A stretch of DNA of 64,000 bases, taken from contig NZ_CH672431.1 of the NCBI RefSeq assembly GCF_000153025.1, forward strand, positions 638,868 through 702,867, written 5' to 3'. Origin of the DNA: Marinomonas sp. MED121 (lineage in GTDB: Bacteria > Pseudomonadota > Gammaproteobacteria > Pseudomonadales > Marinomonadaceae). Both the position numbers and the translations under genes were made by a program. Of this stretch, positions 26,500 to 35,964 are shown piece after piece (position 1 is the stretch's first letter; each line of letters starts with the position of its first letter). Under the pieces are notes generated by a model. The model was not told the origin of the DNA. It made no database searches and saw only the letters and a list, made by a program, of their open reading frames with translations.

Positions 26500-27012
26500 G
26501 TGAAAAAGACAATTTTACCTGCCTTGATAATAGGCTCTAGTTTATCAGTGGCAGCTTCTGCTGAAGTCATAGAGGGTGTTTGGCAGGTTCAAGGTGCTGA
26601 AAATACGCAAGCCACTTTAGATACGGCAGTAGAAGAAGTGGTACAGGAAATGAACTTCTTCATTCGAAAAATCGCCCGTTCTAAACTGAAAGAGCAAGCG
26701 CAAGTTTGCAGTACATGGAACTTTGCGGCCTTAAATAATAATTTCTCGTGGCAGTGTAATGAAGATGAAGTCTTCGAGCTTGCTGCTACTGCTAAAGACC
26801 AAGCTGTGACTAAGCAGGATGGCTCAACCTTCACGGGTACGATTAATCGTGGTGATAACTATATTGCGACAGTCTTGACCAGTGACAAGGGTGTCCGCAC
26901 TAATATGTGGAAGATGGTAAGTGAAAATGAAATGCTGTACACAGCGACAATAGAGTCTGAAAAACTACCTCAGCCTCTGACTTGGACCTTGAGCTATAAG
27001 CTGGCTCAATAA
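26500..27012 (+). CDS. Periplasmic protein of unknown function, paralogue 2
   Basis: 170 residues, GTG start with AAAAGGGG upstream, the same leader design as paralogue 1. Signal peptide MKKTILPALIIGSSLSVAASA, then EVIEGVWQVQ. Shared motifs with 25648: VVQEMNFF, VCSTWNF, WQCNED, RTNMWKMVSENE and LPQPLTWTLSY. Both cysteines are conserved. The pair arose by tandem duplication, and each copy kept its own promoter region, suggesting separate regulation. Function unknown. Confidence 0.82.
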   Translation: MKKTILPALIIGSSLSVAASAEVIEGVWQVQGAENTQATLDTAVEEVVQEMNFFIRKIARSKLKEQAQVCSTWNFAALNNNFSWQCNEDEVFELAATAKDQAVTKQDGSTFTGTINRGDNYIATVLTSDKGVRTNMWKMVSENEMLYTATIESEKLPQPLTWTLSYKLAQ

Positions 27013-27076
27013 GTTCATTGTGGTAACAAGGTTCCCAGCCTAGATGCTGTGAAGTTTGGCTTTTCTGAGCAGCATC

Positions 27077-27115
27077 AAAAAACCCGTTATCGATTACTCG
27101 ATAACGGGTTTTTTA
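27077..27115. terminator. Bidirectional terminator
   Basis: Stem AAACCCGTTATCG / CGATAACGGGTTT flanked by A's and T's, between convergent genes (paralogue 2 and the 5'-nucleotidase). Confidence 0.9.
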
Positions 27116-27181
27116 TGTCTTCAGCCTTAACCTTAAGTGGGATGACTTAAGGTTAAGCGAGTACTCTCTTAACCAGGTTTA

Positions 27182-28789
27182 CTAACGAGACACTGCACCG
27201 CTTGGCGCTAGTGTGTTTGTCAGTACCGGAGAGTTCTCTTTGAAGTATTCTACCAATACGTCTGCATCTACATAACCAGAGTTATTGTAGTTAGCATGAT
27301 CGGTTACTTTAGGGTAACCGTCACCGCCTGTTGCCACATAGCTGTTGATAGCAATACGGTAAGTTTGATCATCTTTGATTGGCTCGCCAGCAACCTTGAT
27401 GTTAGTTGCAGTGCCGTTTCTCATCGCGAAAGAAACACCGTCAAATTGAGCGAAAGCACCCGAGCCAGCTTGCTTGCCACCTACTGCAGTAAGGTAGTCA
27501 GTTAGTTCAGCCACTGTTAGGTCAACAGAAGAGACCATGTTACCGAAAGGTTGTACTTTTAGTACGCTCTTATAGGTAACAACGCCAGCTTCCATATTGT
27601 CACGGATACCACCAGAGTTCATGATACCAATGTCAGCGCCCACTTTTTCACGCATTGCTTTGGCGATTAAGTTACCTAGGTTTGTTTCCTGTTTACGAAC
27701 AACAGAACGATCACCGACTAGTAGGTCATCAACAAAACCAACTTCTACCAATAGCTCTTCCTGACCTTTTTCTTGGTAAGGTTTAAGCATGGCTAGCATA
27801 CCTTGGTCTTGTGCAATTTCTTGCTCAATGTAGACACGCTTTTTAGTACCGTCAGCTTGAACCACTTTCTTTTTCAAGTTAACTGGGATTAGACGGTAAT
27901 CAGAAGAAACGATGTCGCCGTTTTTGATCACTAGATCAAGGCGGCCCACATATTTACCCCATTCCTGAGCTTGTACGATAAGGGTACCGTTTTGCTCATC
28001 AGGTTTTTCTAGTTTGTTTTGAGAGTGACCACCTACTATGACGTCGATACCAGGTACGCTGCGCGCCAGTGTTACGTCACCAGGTGCGTTACCGCCGTAA
28101 TTACCATTGCTGTAGTGACCCATGTGTGTGGTTGCGACAACAAGGTCCGCTTTTTTGTTTAATTTAGGGATCAAATCCGTTGCAACTTCAACGGGTGTTT
28201 TGATCTCTAGACCTTCTAAGTACTCAGGGTTACCTAGTTTGATTGTGTCATCAGTGGTGAAACCAACGACCGCAACACGGATGTCATTTACTTCGAAAAT
28301 CTTATAGGCATCAAATAATGGATCGCCAGTTTCTACGTCAATCACGTTAGCAGAAAGGAAAGGGAAACCTGCCCATTTTTGCTGTTGGATCAAGACTTCA
28401 CGAGAGTTATCAAACTCATGGTTACCCAATGCCATAGCATCATATTGCAGCATGTTCATGCCTTTGAAATCAGGCTCGGCGTCTTGTAGATCAGATTCTG
28501 GAATCCCTGTGTTAATGTCACCACCAGATAATAATAGAGAGGCACCGCCATCAAGCGCGATTTCTTCACGAAGATTGTCAATGAGAGTCTTACGTGCAGC
28601 CATGCCGTACTCACCATTGCGGTTCTGCCAAAAGCGACCGTGATGGTCATTGGTATGAAGAATGGTTAGTTTATATTCTTGATCAGCTTCCCATATTGGC
28701 GCTTGCTGACCGATAGATGCACAGCCTGCAACCGCAAGTGCAACACCTGAAATGGCGAAATGTGAGATATAACGCTTTATTGAGCTCAT
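27182..28789 (-). CDS. Lipoprotein 5'-nucleotidase / UshA-family phosphohydrolase
   Basis: 535 residues. Lipoprotein signal with lipobox VAGC (C23). The N-terminal metallophosphatase domain has LHTNDHHGRFW, LSGGDINTG, ALGNHEFD, HMGHYSNG and VGGHSQN, which supply the two-metal ligands. The C-terminal 5_nucleotid_C substrate domain (about 350-520) has LGNLIAKAM, IMNSGGIRDNM, VQPFGNMV and GGDGYP. Likely hydrolyses extracellular nucleotides or UDP-sugars for phosphate and nucleoside scavenging, anchored in the outer membrane or periplasm. Same architecture as UshA and 5'-nucleotidases from marine bacteria, which are often lipoproteins. Single-gene unit. Confidence 0.93.
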   Translation of the reverse strand: MSSIKRYISHFAISGVALAVAGCASIGQQAPIWEADQEYKLTILHTNDHHGRFWQNRNGEYGMAARKTLIDNLREEIALDGGASLLLSGGDINTGIPESDLQDAEPDFKGMNMLQYDAMALGNHEFDNSREVLIQQQKWAGFPFLSANVIDVETGDPLFDAYKIFEVNDIRVAVVGFTTDDTIKLGNPEYLEGLEIKTPVEVATDLIPKLNKKADLVVATTHMGHYSNGNYGGNAPGDVTLARSVPGIDVIVGGHSQNKLEKPDEQNGTLIVQAQEWGKYVGRLDLVIKNGDIVSSDYRLIPVNLKKKVVQADGTKKRVYIEQEIAQDQGMLAMLKPYQEKGQEELLVEVGFVDDLLVGDRSVVRKQETNLGNLIAKAMREKVGADIGIMNSGGIRDNMEAGVVTYKSVLKVQPFGNMVSSVDLTVAELTDYLTAVGGKQAGSGAFAQFDGVSFAMRNGTATNIKVAGEPIKDDQTYRIAINSYVATGGDGYPKVTDHANYNNSGYVDADVLVEYFKENSPVLTNTLAPSGAVSR

Positions 28790-29001
28790 TTAATGTTCCC
28801 TTTACTTTATGCTTTTATGTTATAGGGTTGTGTTTATGAAATTATAATTAGTTATTCTATTTGTTAAACACAGCCCAAGACGATAAAACATTCAGATGAA
28901 ATTATCGATACTTTAAGAACCGAAATTGACCATTTGTGCAGGAAAAAATGAAAAAAAGAGAAAACTTTACATTTAAGGCTAATACATTAGATAAGCTGCA
29001 A

Positions 29002-29037
29002 TAAAAAAAACGCGCTGAACAAGGCTGCCCAACGCGC
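29002..29037 (-). terminator. Terminator of the gts operon
   Basis: On the minus strand CGCGTTG pairs with CAGCGCG around a 12-nt loop and is followed by eight T's. It lies 40 nt past the stop of the transporter ATPase. Confidence 0.82.
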
Positions 29038-29076
29038 AAAAGAGTGACCCTTCAATCGATAAAATTTCAGGTCAAA

Positions 29077-30186
29077 TTACAGATCAATACGCTCGCCTGT
29101 ATTCTTGTCAAAGGCAACGGCTTTTGAGGTATCAAACATTAATTCAATATCACTGCCAGGGGCTGCTGGATAGGCTGGATGACAACGGCAATTGATTTCA
29201 CTATCAGTGATACGGGTGATAACCATGGTATCAGCGCCCATTGGCTCAGTGACTTCCACATTGACATGGGATTTAACCACAAACTCTAAGCCTTCTTTAT
29301 GGTGTTGTGGCTCTGTGATCATTTCTGGTCTTAGGCCCAATAATATCTCTTTACCCAAATAAGCGTTTAGTGCCTCTTTTTTCGGGAAAGGTAAGAGTGT
29401 TGGGGTCTTTGTGGCTAGTTCAAGCATGACACCATTATCTGTTGATACCACATTGGCAGGGATAAAGTTCATGGCGGGTGAACCCATGAAACCTGCGACA
29501 AATAAGTTGGCTGGGTTATCGTAAATCTCTTGCGGCGAACCTAACTGTTGTACTTCACCGTCTTTCATCACAGCAATACGATCTGCTAGCGTCATGGCTT
29601 CGATTTGGTCATGGGTTACATAAACGATTGTGGTGCCCAGTTTTTGGTGTAGCTTTTTAATTTCGGTACGCATTTCAACACGTAACTTAGCATCAAGGTT
29701 AGATAGCGGCTCATCAAAAAGGTATAACTGAGGACGACGTGCTAGGGCACGACCCATGGCAACACGTTGACGCTGACCACCAGAAAGGTGTGCAGGTTTA
29801 CGACTTAATAGATGATCGATTTGTAGCATCTCAGACACGCGTTTCACTTCCACATCACGCTCTTCTTTTGGCACCTTGCGCATCTCAAGACCAAAGGAAA
29901 TATTCTCTTCCACTGTCATGTTTGGGTAAAGCGCATAAGACTGAAACACCATGGCGATGTCACGGTCTTTTGGATCGGCATAAGTCACATCTCTATCCGC
30001 TATCATGATGCGGCCTTCACTGACATCATCAAGGCCTGCAATCGCATTCATCAAGGTTGATTTACCGCATCCAGACGGGCCAACGAGAATTAAGAATTCA
30101 CCTGCCTTAATCGAGATATCAATGCCTTTTAAGACTTCAGTTGTTCCGTAGCGTTTCTTTACTTGTTCAATTATTAAATTTGCCAT
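29077..30186 (-). CDS. Sugar ABC transporter ATP-binding protein (MalK/UgpC type)
   Basis: 369 residues from ATG 30186 (MANLIIEQVKKRYG); codons upstream to 30258 have no similarity. Walker A GPSGCGKST, Q-loop FQSYALYP, ABC signature LSGGQRQRVAMGRAL, Walker B LYLFDEPLSNLD and H-loop YVTHDQIEAM. The C-terminal TOBE/OB domain (about 235-369) is typical of CUT1 ATPases. It energises the GtsBC permease encoded upstream. Some MalK-type ATPases serve several sugar importers, and this one could as well. Confidence 0.96.
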   Translation of the reverse strand: MANLIIEQVKKRYGTTEVLKGIDISIKAGEFLILVGPSGCGKSTLMNAIAGLDDVSEGRIMIADRDVTYADPKDRDIAMVFQSYALYPNMTVEENISFGLEMRKVPKEERDVEVKRVSEMLQIDHLLSRKPAHLSGGQRQRVAMGRALARRPQLYLFDEPLSNLDAKLRVEMRTEIKKLHQKLGTTIVYVTHDQIEAMTLADRIAVMKDGEVQQLGSPQEIYDNPANLFVAGFMGSPAMNFIPANVVSTDNGVMLELATKTPTLLPFPKKEALNAYLGKEILLGLRPEMITEPQHHKEGLEFVVKSHVNVEVTEPMGADTMVITRITDSEINCRCHPAYPAAPGSDIELMFDTSKAVAFDKNTGERIDL

Positions 30187-30278
30187 CTTGCTGCTCCGCA
30201 ATATTATCAAGGGGACTGGAAGACACTGGGCGTATAGCGTCTTATACGCCCATTCCAATCAATCACTAGGTTGTTTGT

Positions 30279-31181
30279 TTAGCCTTTAACTGCACCTGCA
30301 GTTAGGCCTCGTACAAAGTATTTACCCGCTAATACATAAACCAGTAGGGTCGGTAGGGCCGCTAGAATGGCCGCTGCCATATCAACGTTATATTCCTTAC
30401 CACCAAAACTGGTATTCACTAAGTTGTTCAACGCCACGGTAACAGGCTGAGTATCAAAGCCTGAGAAAGCCACGCCAAACAGGAAGTCGTTCCAAATTTG
30501 GGTAAACTGCCAAATGATGGTTACCACAATAATTGGGGTAGATATTGGCAAAATAATGCGACGGAATATGGTGAAGAAGCCGGCGCCATCTAGTCTTGCC
30601 GCTTTAATCAGATCACTTGGGATACCTTGATAAAAGTTACGGAAGAAAAGGGTGGTAAAAGCGACACCATATACCACGTGTACAAAGACCAAACCGGTTG
30701 TGGTATTCGCTATGCCTAACCAGCCCAATGTACGCGCCATAGGTAACAAGATAACTTGGAATGGAATAAAGCAACCAATCAAAAGTGCACCGAAGAAAAT
30801 ATCGCTGCCTTTGAATTTCCACATGGAAATTACATAGCCGTTTAATGCGCCAATAATGGTTGAGATCAATACCGCAGGGATTACGATCTGGAAAGAGTTA
30901 ATGAAAAAAGGTGCAATACCGTTACAGCTACTTCCCGTACAGGCGCCACCCCACGCTTTTACCCAAGCATCAAAGTTAAGGCTACCTGGCAAAGATAACA
31001 GGGTGCCTGAACGTATTTCTTCAACATCTTTAAGTGAGGTTAAGAACATCACTAAAAAAGGCATTAGGTAGACAGCAGCCATACCTAAAAGACAAATATA
31101 CAGTGCGACTCTTAGTATGTGTTCTAACGGCGTCTTTTGACGGCGACTGGAGTTTGAATTCATAGTGTTTGCGCTAGTCAT
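30279..31181 (-). CDS. gtsC: Glucose-type ABC transporter permease GtsC
   Basis: 300 residues, six transmembrane helices of the MalG class, with the EAA-type loop LIKAARLDGAGFFTIFRRIILPISTP contacting the ATPase. The start overlaps the end of gtsB by 8 nt. Neighbour identity (a GtsA-like binding protein) points to glucose or a related aldose. Confidence 0.93.
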   Translation of the reverse strand: MTSANTMNSNSSRRQKTPLEHILRVALYICLLGMAAVYLMPFLVMFLTSLKDVEEIRSGTLLSLPGSLNFDAWVKAWGGACTGSSCNGIAPFFINSFQIVIPAVLISTIIGALNGYVISMWKFKGSDIFFGALLIGCFIPFQVILLPMARTLGWLGIANTTTGLVFVHVVYGVAFTTLFFRNFYQGIPSDLIKAARLDGAGFFTIFRRIILPISTPIIVVTIIWQFTQIWNDFLFGVAFSGFDTQPVTVALNNLVNTSFGGKEYNVDMAAAILAALPTLLVYVLAGKYFVRGLTAGAVKG

Positions 31182-32100
31182 GACGCTCTCCTCTTAGTTC
31201 TGAATAAAGATAAGGAATCAAAATAGCCAAGACACAACCCAACATAACCATGGCAGAGGCGGAACCTAGACCAATTTGGCTACGCGTAAAGGTATGGGCA
31301 TACATAAAGTTAGCCGGTAAGTCAGATGAGTAACCTGGACCACCATTGGTTAGCGCGGCAACCAAGTCAAAGCTCTTAATCGCAATGTGAGAGAGGATGA
31401 CAACGGCGCTAAAGAAAACGGGCTTTAGGGATGGCAAAATGATTCGACGATAGGTGGTAAAGATATTGGCACCGTCAAGGTTAGCCGCTTTAATCAGGTC
31501 CCCATCAACGCCACGCAGGCCGGCTAGAAAAAGCGCCATCACAAAGCCAGAAGCTTGCCAAACGGCGGCAATAACCAAACAGTAAACCACTTTATCTGGG
31601 TTAACTAACCAGTCAAAGGTAAAGCTTTCAAAGCCCCAATCAACCATCATTTTTTCAAGGCCGTTAGTGGGGTTTAATAGCCACTTCCAAGCGGTACCTG
31701 TCACTATGAAAGAAATCGCCATAGGGTAGAGGTAAATAGTACGAATCGCCCCTTCATTTCGAATCTTCTGATCAAGGAAGATGGCTAACATCACCCCAAG
31801 AAATAAACAGATAAAGATAAACAAGCCGCCAAAAATACCTAGGTTGGTGAGGGCCACTATCCATCTGTCATTGTTAAATAAACGCTCATATTGGCTTAAG
31901 CCAACAAAGTCATAGGAAGGAAGCATGCGAGAGTTGGTCATCGATAGAACAGCGGTCCAAATCATATAGCCATACATGCAAATTAGGGTGACCACTATGG
32001 TCGGTGCCATCACTAGCTTAGGGATGAGATCCGCTAGCGAAAAGGACTTTGCTTGAGCGCTTGTTGCTTTCGACTCAAGTGAGGAGGCTTTGATTGTCAT
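31174..32100 (-). CDS. gtsB: Glucose-type ABC transporter permease GtsB
   Basis: 308 residues, MalF-class permease with about six transmembrane helices and EAA loop LIKAANLDGANIFTTYRRIILPSL. It overlaps gtsC by 8 nt and follows gtsA after about 200 nt. Order gtsA-gtsB-gtsC-ATPase is as in the Pseudomonas glucose transporter operon. Confidence 0.93.
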   Translation of the reverse strand: MTIKASSLESKATSAQAKSFSLADLIPKLVMAPTIVVTLICMYGYMIWTAVLSMTNSRMLPSYDFVGLSQYERLFNNDRWIVALTNLGIFGGLFIFICLFLGVMLAIFLDQKIRNEGAIRTIYLYPMAISFIVTGTAWKWLLNPTNGLEKMMVDWGFESFTFDWLVNPDKVVYCLVIAAVWQASGFVMALFLAGLRGVDGDLIKAANLDGANIFTTYRRIILPSLKPVFFSAVVILSHIAIKSFDLVAALTNGGPGYSSDLPANFMYAHTFTRSQIGLGSASAMVMLGCVLAILIPYLYSELRGERHD

Positions 32101-32301
32101 AATAATGAGCTTCCGTAGAGCATCTTATTGAAACCTTTGCGGTCGGCTGTGCGGGTGCTTAAAGCGTGCACAGCAGGCTGCAAAGGTCTCGTAAAAATAG
32201 TAGTGAACACAATCGGTTTGTTGTGACTCTCGCACCATAGCGTCTTTTAGAGCATTTGGGCGCGAGGCGGCTGGTGTAACACCAGCCGCTAAACAAAGGT
32301 C

Positions 32302-33549
32302 TTATAGGCTTGCTTTTACCGCACGCGCTAGTTTGTCGACCGCTTGTTCTGCTGTCATTGAATCATCATTGAAGAAGTTAGTAACCACATCATAGATAGC
32401 GCCTTGCACCATAGATGAGGTCGACATACCGTGCGCCATACTTGGTGTTAGGTTGCCTGTGGTAGAACTTGCTAGGAAAGAGTCCATTGATGCGTGAGCA
32501 CAGGTATCAAACTTCTCTCGAGGCATGTTTAGACGTGCTGGGATAGAGCCCTTGTTTAGGTTGAAGGTTTCTTGGAACTCTGGCTCAAGGATCAAACGTG
32601 CTAGATCTTGTTGAGCGGCTTGGTTGTCTTTACCTTCAACTTTAAACATAGCTAAGCTGTCGATGTTGAATGTGAAAGAGTCACTTGTGCCTGGTGCTGG
32701 TAGGCAAACATAGTCGATACCGGCTTTTTTGTTGGCTGCGGTGAATTCACCTTTCGCCCAGTCACCCATGATTTGCATTGCGGCTTCACCATTGATAACC
32801 ATAGAGGTGGCAACGTTCCAATCACGACCAGAGAAACCGACATCAACATACTTTCTGACTTGTTTGAATGTATTGAAAACATCAATCATATCTTGGCTAC
32901 GTAGCGTTTGGTCAGAGTGCGCGATGAATGCTTTGTTATAGAAGTTAACGCCTTTTTCAAGTGCGATGGCTTCAAACAAGGTTGCGTCCTGCCAAGCCTG
33001 ACCACCATGAGCAAGTGGTGTGTAACCCGCGGCTTTGATTTTTTCTGCTTCTACTAGGAATTGATCCCAAGAGGTTGGTAGTTCAGCGCCAGATTTACGG
33101 AATACTTCTGGGTTAGCCCACATCCAGTTTACACGGTGAACGTTGACAGGCGCTGCAACATAATGACCTTCGTACTTCATTACATCGCTAACAACTTGAG
33201 GAAGTACCACATCCCATTCGCCCTGTGCTGCAACCGCATCAAGGTTGGTTAGGAAGCCAAGGCTACCCCATTCTTGAATGGTAGGGCCTTTGATTTGCGC
33301 ACTGGCTGGTGGATTGCCGGAAATGGCACGGGATTTAAGGACTGTCATTGCTGATTCGCCTGCACCACCTGCGACTGCGAAGTCTTTCCAAGTGTGGCCT
33401 TCTTCAACCATCAAACCTTTTAATACATTGATAGAGGCGGCTTCACCACCGGATGTCCACCAATGAAGTACTTCAACTTCTCCGGCATAAGAATTGGCTG
33501 CACCAACGGTTAGCGCGGCAGCAGTTAGAGCGAATGCAAACTTTTTCAT
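32302..33549 (-). CDS. gtsA: Periplasmic glucose-type sugar-binding protein GtsA
   Basis: 415 residues from ATG 33549 (MKKFAFALTAAALTVGAANSYAG); the frame extends upstream but the signal peptide fixes the start. The mature protein begins EVEVLHWWTSGGE and has DFAVAGGAGESAMTVLKSRA, AQIKGPTIQEWG and VAAPVNVHRVNWMWANP, close to Pseudomonas GtsA as I remember it. Delivers glucose (perhaps mannose) to GtsBC. A gap of about 200 nt before gtsB may hold a processing or attenuation site that raises binding-protein levels. Confidence 0.94.
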   Translation of the reverse strand: MKKFAFALTAAALTVGAANSYAGEVEVLHWWTSGGEAASINVLKGLMVEEGHTWKDFAVAGGAGESAMTVLKSRAISGNPPASAQIKGPTIQEWGSLGFLTNLDAVAAQGEWDVVLPQVVSDVMKYEGHYVAAPVNVHRVNWMWANPEVFRKSGAELPTSWDQFLVEAEKIKAAGYTPLAHGGQAWQDATLFEAIALEKGVNFYNKAFIAHSDQTLRSQDMIDVFNTFKQVRKYVDVGFSGRDWNVATSMVINGEAAMQIMGDWAKGEFTAANKKAGIDYVCLPAPGTSDSFTFNIDSLAMFKVEGKDNQAAQQDLARLILEPEFQETFNLNKGSIPARLNMPREKFDTCAHASMDSFLASSTTGNLTPSMAHGMSTSSMVQGAIYDVVTNFFNDDSMTAEQAVDKLARAVKASL

Positions 33550-33867
33550 GATAGTAACCCTTGTTATTTTTATTTCGGTATCGAGTACCAACTAAGGTGT
33601 CTCTCATTGAGAGGATCTAAATTGTGTGAGAGCCAATGGACCTTGTGCCTAAAGTTGAGGCAGATATACGTGCAATAACTCATCGCTATTCAATTTAGCA
33701 AAGTCTTTCAAAACAAGGGGTAAAGTAGAGCAACCTATTGTAACTTAATCTTGCAAGATGCAACTTAGTCTTAATATTATCTTAATGAAAAAGCTAACAC
33801 ACTGATTTATTTAGTTAAAAATGACCAAAAAATATGAACAATGTGTTAGTCGCAAAGAGAAATAAAT
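33550..33867. promoter_or_regulatory. gts operon promoter region with 20-bp-spaced direct repeats
   Basis: TGTAACTTAATCTT (33739-33752) and TGCAACTTAGTCTT (33759-33772) are direct repeats exactly 20 bp apart, 12 of 14 identical, a spacing typical of OmpR-type response regulator sites. A small palindrome CTCTCATTGAGAG lies near 33602. No gene in this gap. Confidence 0.5.
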
Positions 33868-34740
33868 TTAATCTAAACCATGATGGCCTTGATATGCGCT
33901 TGGTAAAAAGGGCTTTTTGTCACCTTTAACATTGGCTTTGGGTTTATAAATTTCAACCAATAATGGGTAACATGCGGTTTCATCATTTGAATGACTGCTA
34001 CCACAATCGCCACCTGGGCAAGCCGATAATGCACCTACCAAATCAATCTCAGCATAAAACTCGATAAAATCCCCAGGCCTTACTGGACTTGCTTTCATAA
34101 AATATTGGTGAGTATCTCGCGTAAAACCAGTACACATAAAGACATTCATAACGTCATGAACATAGGATTCAGCTTGTTCAGCACTGAGTTGTTCTGACTC
34201 TGCTAAGGCGCGAGTTAAGTTTGAGTGACAGCAATAATTGTAATCCACTTCTTTAAGCATATGGTTGGTATAAGGGTCGCAACGTGTGCCAATGACATCA
34301 TGTACTCCAGCACCGTCTTCATCCCAACCATACCAATCAAGCGTATCCTGAGTAATGGTCGCCATGGGCCTTAGGTAAGGCATATTACTCCACAACCTAT
34401 CGCCTGTGTTTAGGTGACTCGCATGTAACTGGCGGGTTTTGCCACTAAAAAAACCTTCATTTAAATTATTGGCATTCCATAGGTTTAAGTCGCCTACTTG
34501 CGGCCCTTCAACACTGACAATGCGGAAAAAATGCCCAGCAGGCACTTTAAAACTCTTGCCATCTCTGGGTGGAATCAAGACTTCTGAAACTTTTTCCATG
34601 CCGTCTTTTGCGGCTTGATAAAAAGCCTCATCAAAAGGGGGCAGGCTGTCTACTTCATAACAAATAATAGGGTTTTTAGAGCGTCTCGCCTCTTGTTCAG
34701 AATCAGACGGTTTTTTGATATTGTTTTCATGGCTGACCAT
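33868..34740 (-). CDS. DUF1989 / urea carboxylase-associated family protein
   Basis: 290 residues. ATG 34740 is chosen because GGAG lies 6 nt upstream; ATG 34746 abuts that site. Family signatures: VPAGHFFRIVSVEGPQVGDLNLWN, LHASHLNTGDRLWSNMPYLRPMATI, HDVIGTRCDPYTN and CPGGDCGS. DUF1989 proteins accompany urea carboxylase and other nitrogen-catabolism genes; their activity is not settled. There is no urea carboxylase here. Divergent from the LysR gene at 34861. Confidence 0.88.
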   Translation of the reverse strand: MVSHENNIKKPSDSEQEARRSKNPIICYEVDSLPPFDEAFYQAAKDGMEKVSEVLIPPRDGKSFKVPAGHFFRIVSVEGPQVGDLNLWNANNLNEGFFSGKTRQLHASHLNTGDRLWSNMPYLRPMATITQDTLDWYGWDEDGAGVHDVIGTRCDPYTNHMLKEVDYNYCCHSNLTRALAESEQLSAEQAESYVHDVMNVFMCTGFTRDTHQYFMKASPVRPGDFIEFYAEIDLVGALSACPGGDCGSSHSNDETACYPLLVEIYKPKANVKGDKKPFLPSAYQGHHGLD

Positions 34741-34759
34741 ATTCATCTCCAGACATTTT

Positions 34760-34778
34760 TTGATTAAAGCCTAATCAA
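34760..34778. promoter_or_regulatory. Palindrome TTGATTA-N5-TAATCAA, candidate LysR site
   Basis: Perfect 7-bp arms in the divergent region between the DUF1989 gene and LysR, placed 20 nt from the DUF1989 start. Its arms resemble the AT-rich dyads bound by LysR proteins. Confidence 0.5.
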
Positions 34779-34860
34779 ATTCAAACATAATGTTTTTAAT
34801 TTAAAAAATGATATAAATTAATGCTATTAATTGAATACCTGCATCAATCAAGGCGATATT

Positions 34861-35712
34861 ATGAATTTAGAATTGCTAAGAACGTTTTTAGCCGTGGCTG
34901 AGGGTAAGAGTTTTACCGCAGCAACCCAAAAGCGTTTTATGACCCAATCTACCGTGAGTCATCAGATTAAACGCCTTGAAGAGTCTTTAGGGCAAGTCTT
35001 GTTTGTGCGTACTACGCGTTCTTGTAAGTTGACTGATCATGGGGAAATCCTATTTACTTATGCGCGTAAAATTATCAATTTATGTGACGAATTAGATGAT
35101 AAGTTTAGTGAGAAACCGCTACAGGGGCATGTTTCACTGGCTGCCCCCGAAGATTATTTGAGCCTGCCCTTTTCTAAGATTCTCGCCAGATTTACTCGCA
35201 TTCAACCAGATGTTGAGTTGGATATAAGAGTGGGGTTAAGCGAAACTTTTCGAGCTCAGGTCACTTCGGGTGAGATAGACCTTGCCGTGTTAGCGCAAAT
35301 CCCACCAACAGGAGAAGGACAGCCATTATACCGAGATAAACTGGTATGGCTTGCCAGTGAAGACTTTCATTTAGGCACTCATAAAAGCGTCCCCTTAGCC
35401 TTGGTACCGTCACCTTGTTTGTATCGAAAAACAGCCATTGCCGCATTAGATAAACAGAATATGCCGTGGCAGCTCGCTCTTAATTGTCATAGTCATGAAG
35501 CGATTAAATCGGCGGTTATTTCTGGCTTGGCTGTGACTGTGTTAACTGAAAAAGATCTCAGGCCGGGGATGAAAGTGTTGACCCAAAAAGACGGTTTTCC
35601 AGATTTAGGTGAATCTGAACTCTCGTTACATCATGCGCCTCATTTATCCAATGAGGCTGCACTGCTATTGAGCCAACAACTCTTAGAACACGGCACACTT
35701 CTAAAAAATTAA
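34861..35712 (+). CDS. LysR-family transcriptional regulator
   Basis: 283 residues from ATG 34861 (MNLELLRTFLAVAEGKSF). The helix-turn-helix covers FTAATQKRFMTQSTVSHQIKRLEESLG; the effector domain starts HVSLAAPEDYL. Lies between the divergent DUF1989 gene and the co-oriented TRAP operon and may control both. Confidence 0.92.
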   Translation: MNLELLRTFLAVAEGKSFTAATQKRFMTQSTVSHQIKRLEESLGQVLFVRTTRSCKLTDHGEILFTYARKIINLCDELDDKFSEKPLQGHVSLAAPEDYLSLPFSKILARFTRIQPDVELDIRVGLSETFRAQVTSGEIDLAVLAQIPPTGEGQPLYRDKLVWLASEDFHLGTHKSVPLALVPSPCLYRKTAIAALDKQNMPWQLALNCHSHEAIKSAVISGLAVTVLTEKDLRPGMKVLTQKDGFPDLGESELSLHHAPHLSNEAALLLSQQLLEHGTLLKN

Positions 35713-35964
35713 TCCTCTCCCACGATTGCCTCTTTTTATTACCCAAAAGGTTTTGTTAATTAAAACAAAGCCTTTTAGTGCTTAAAAATCCTCATAAATT
35801 ATTTATTTAAAAAATGCATGAATTTCTTTTATTTATATCATTAATTTAATCAAAAGATCTGTGGTTGAATAAATTTAAAGCAAACAGGGCGATCTTCTCA
35901 GCCTTGCTTTCAAAGGATGCTTCAAGTTCAAGGGATCTATTAAAAAAATAAGAGGGTGGTACCA

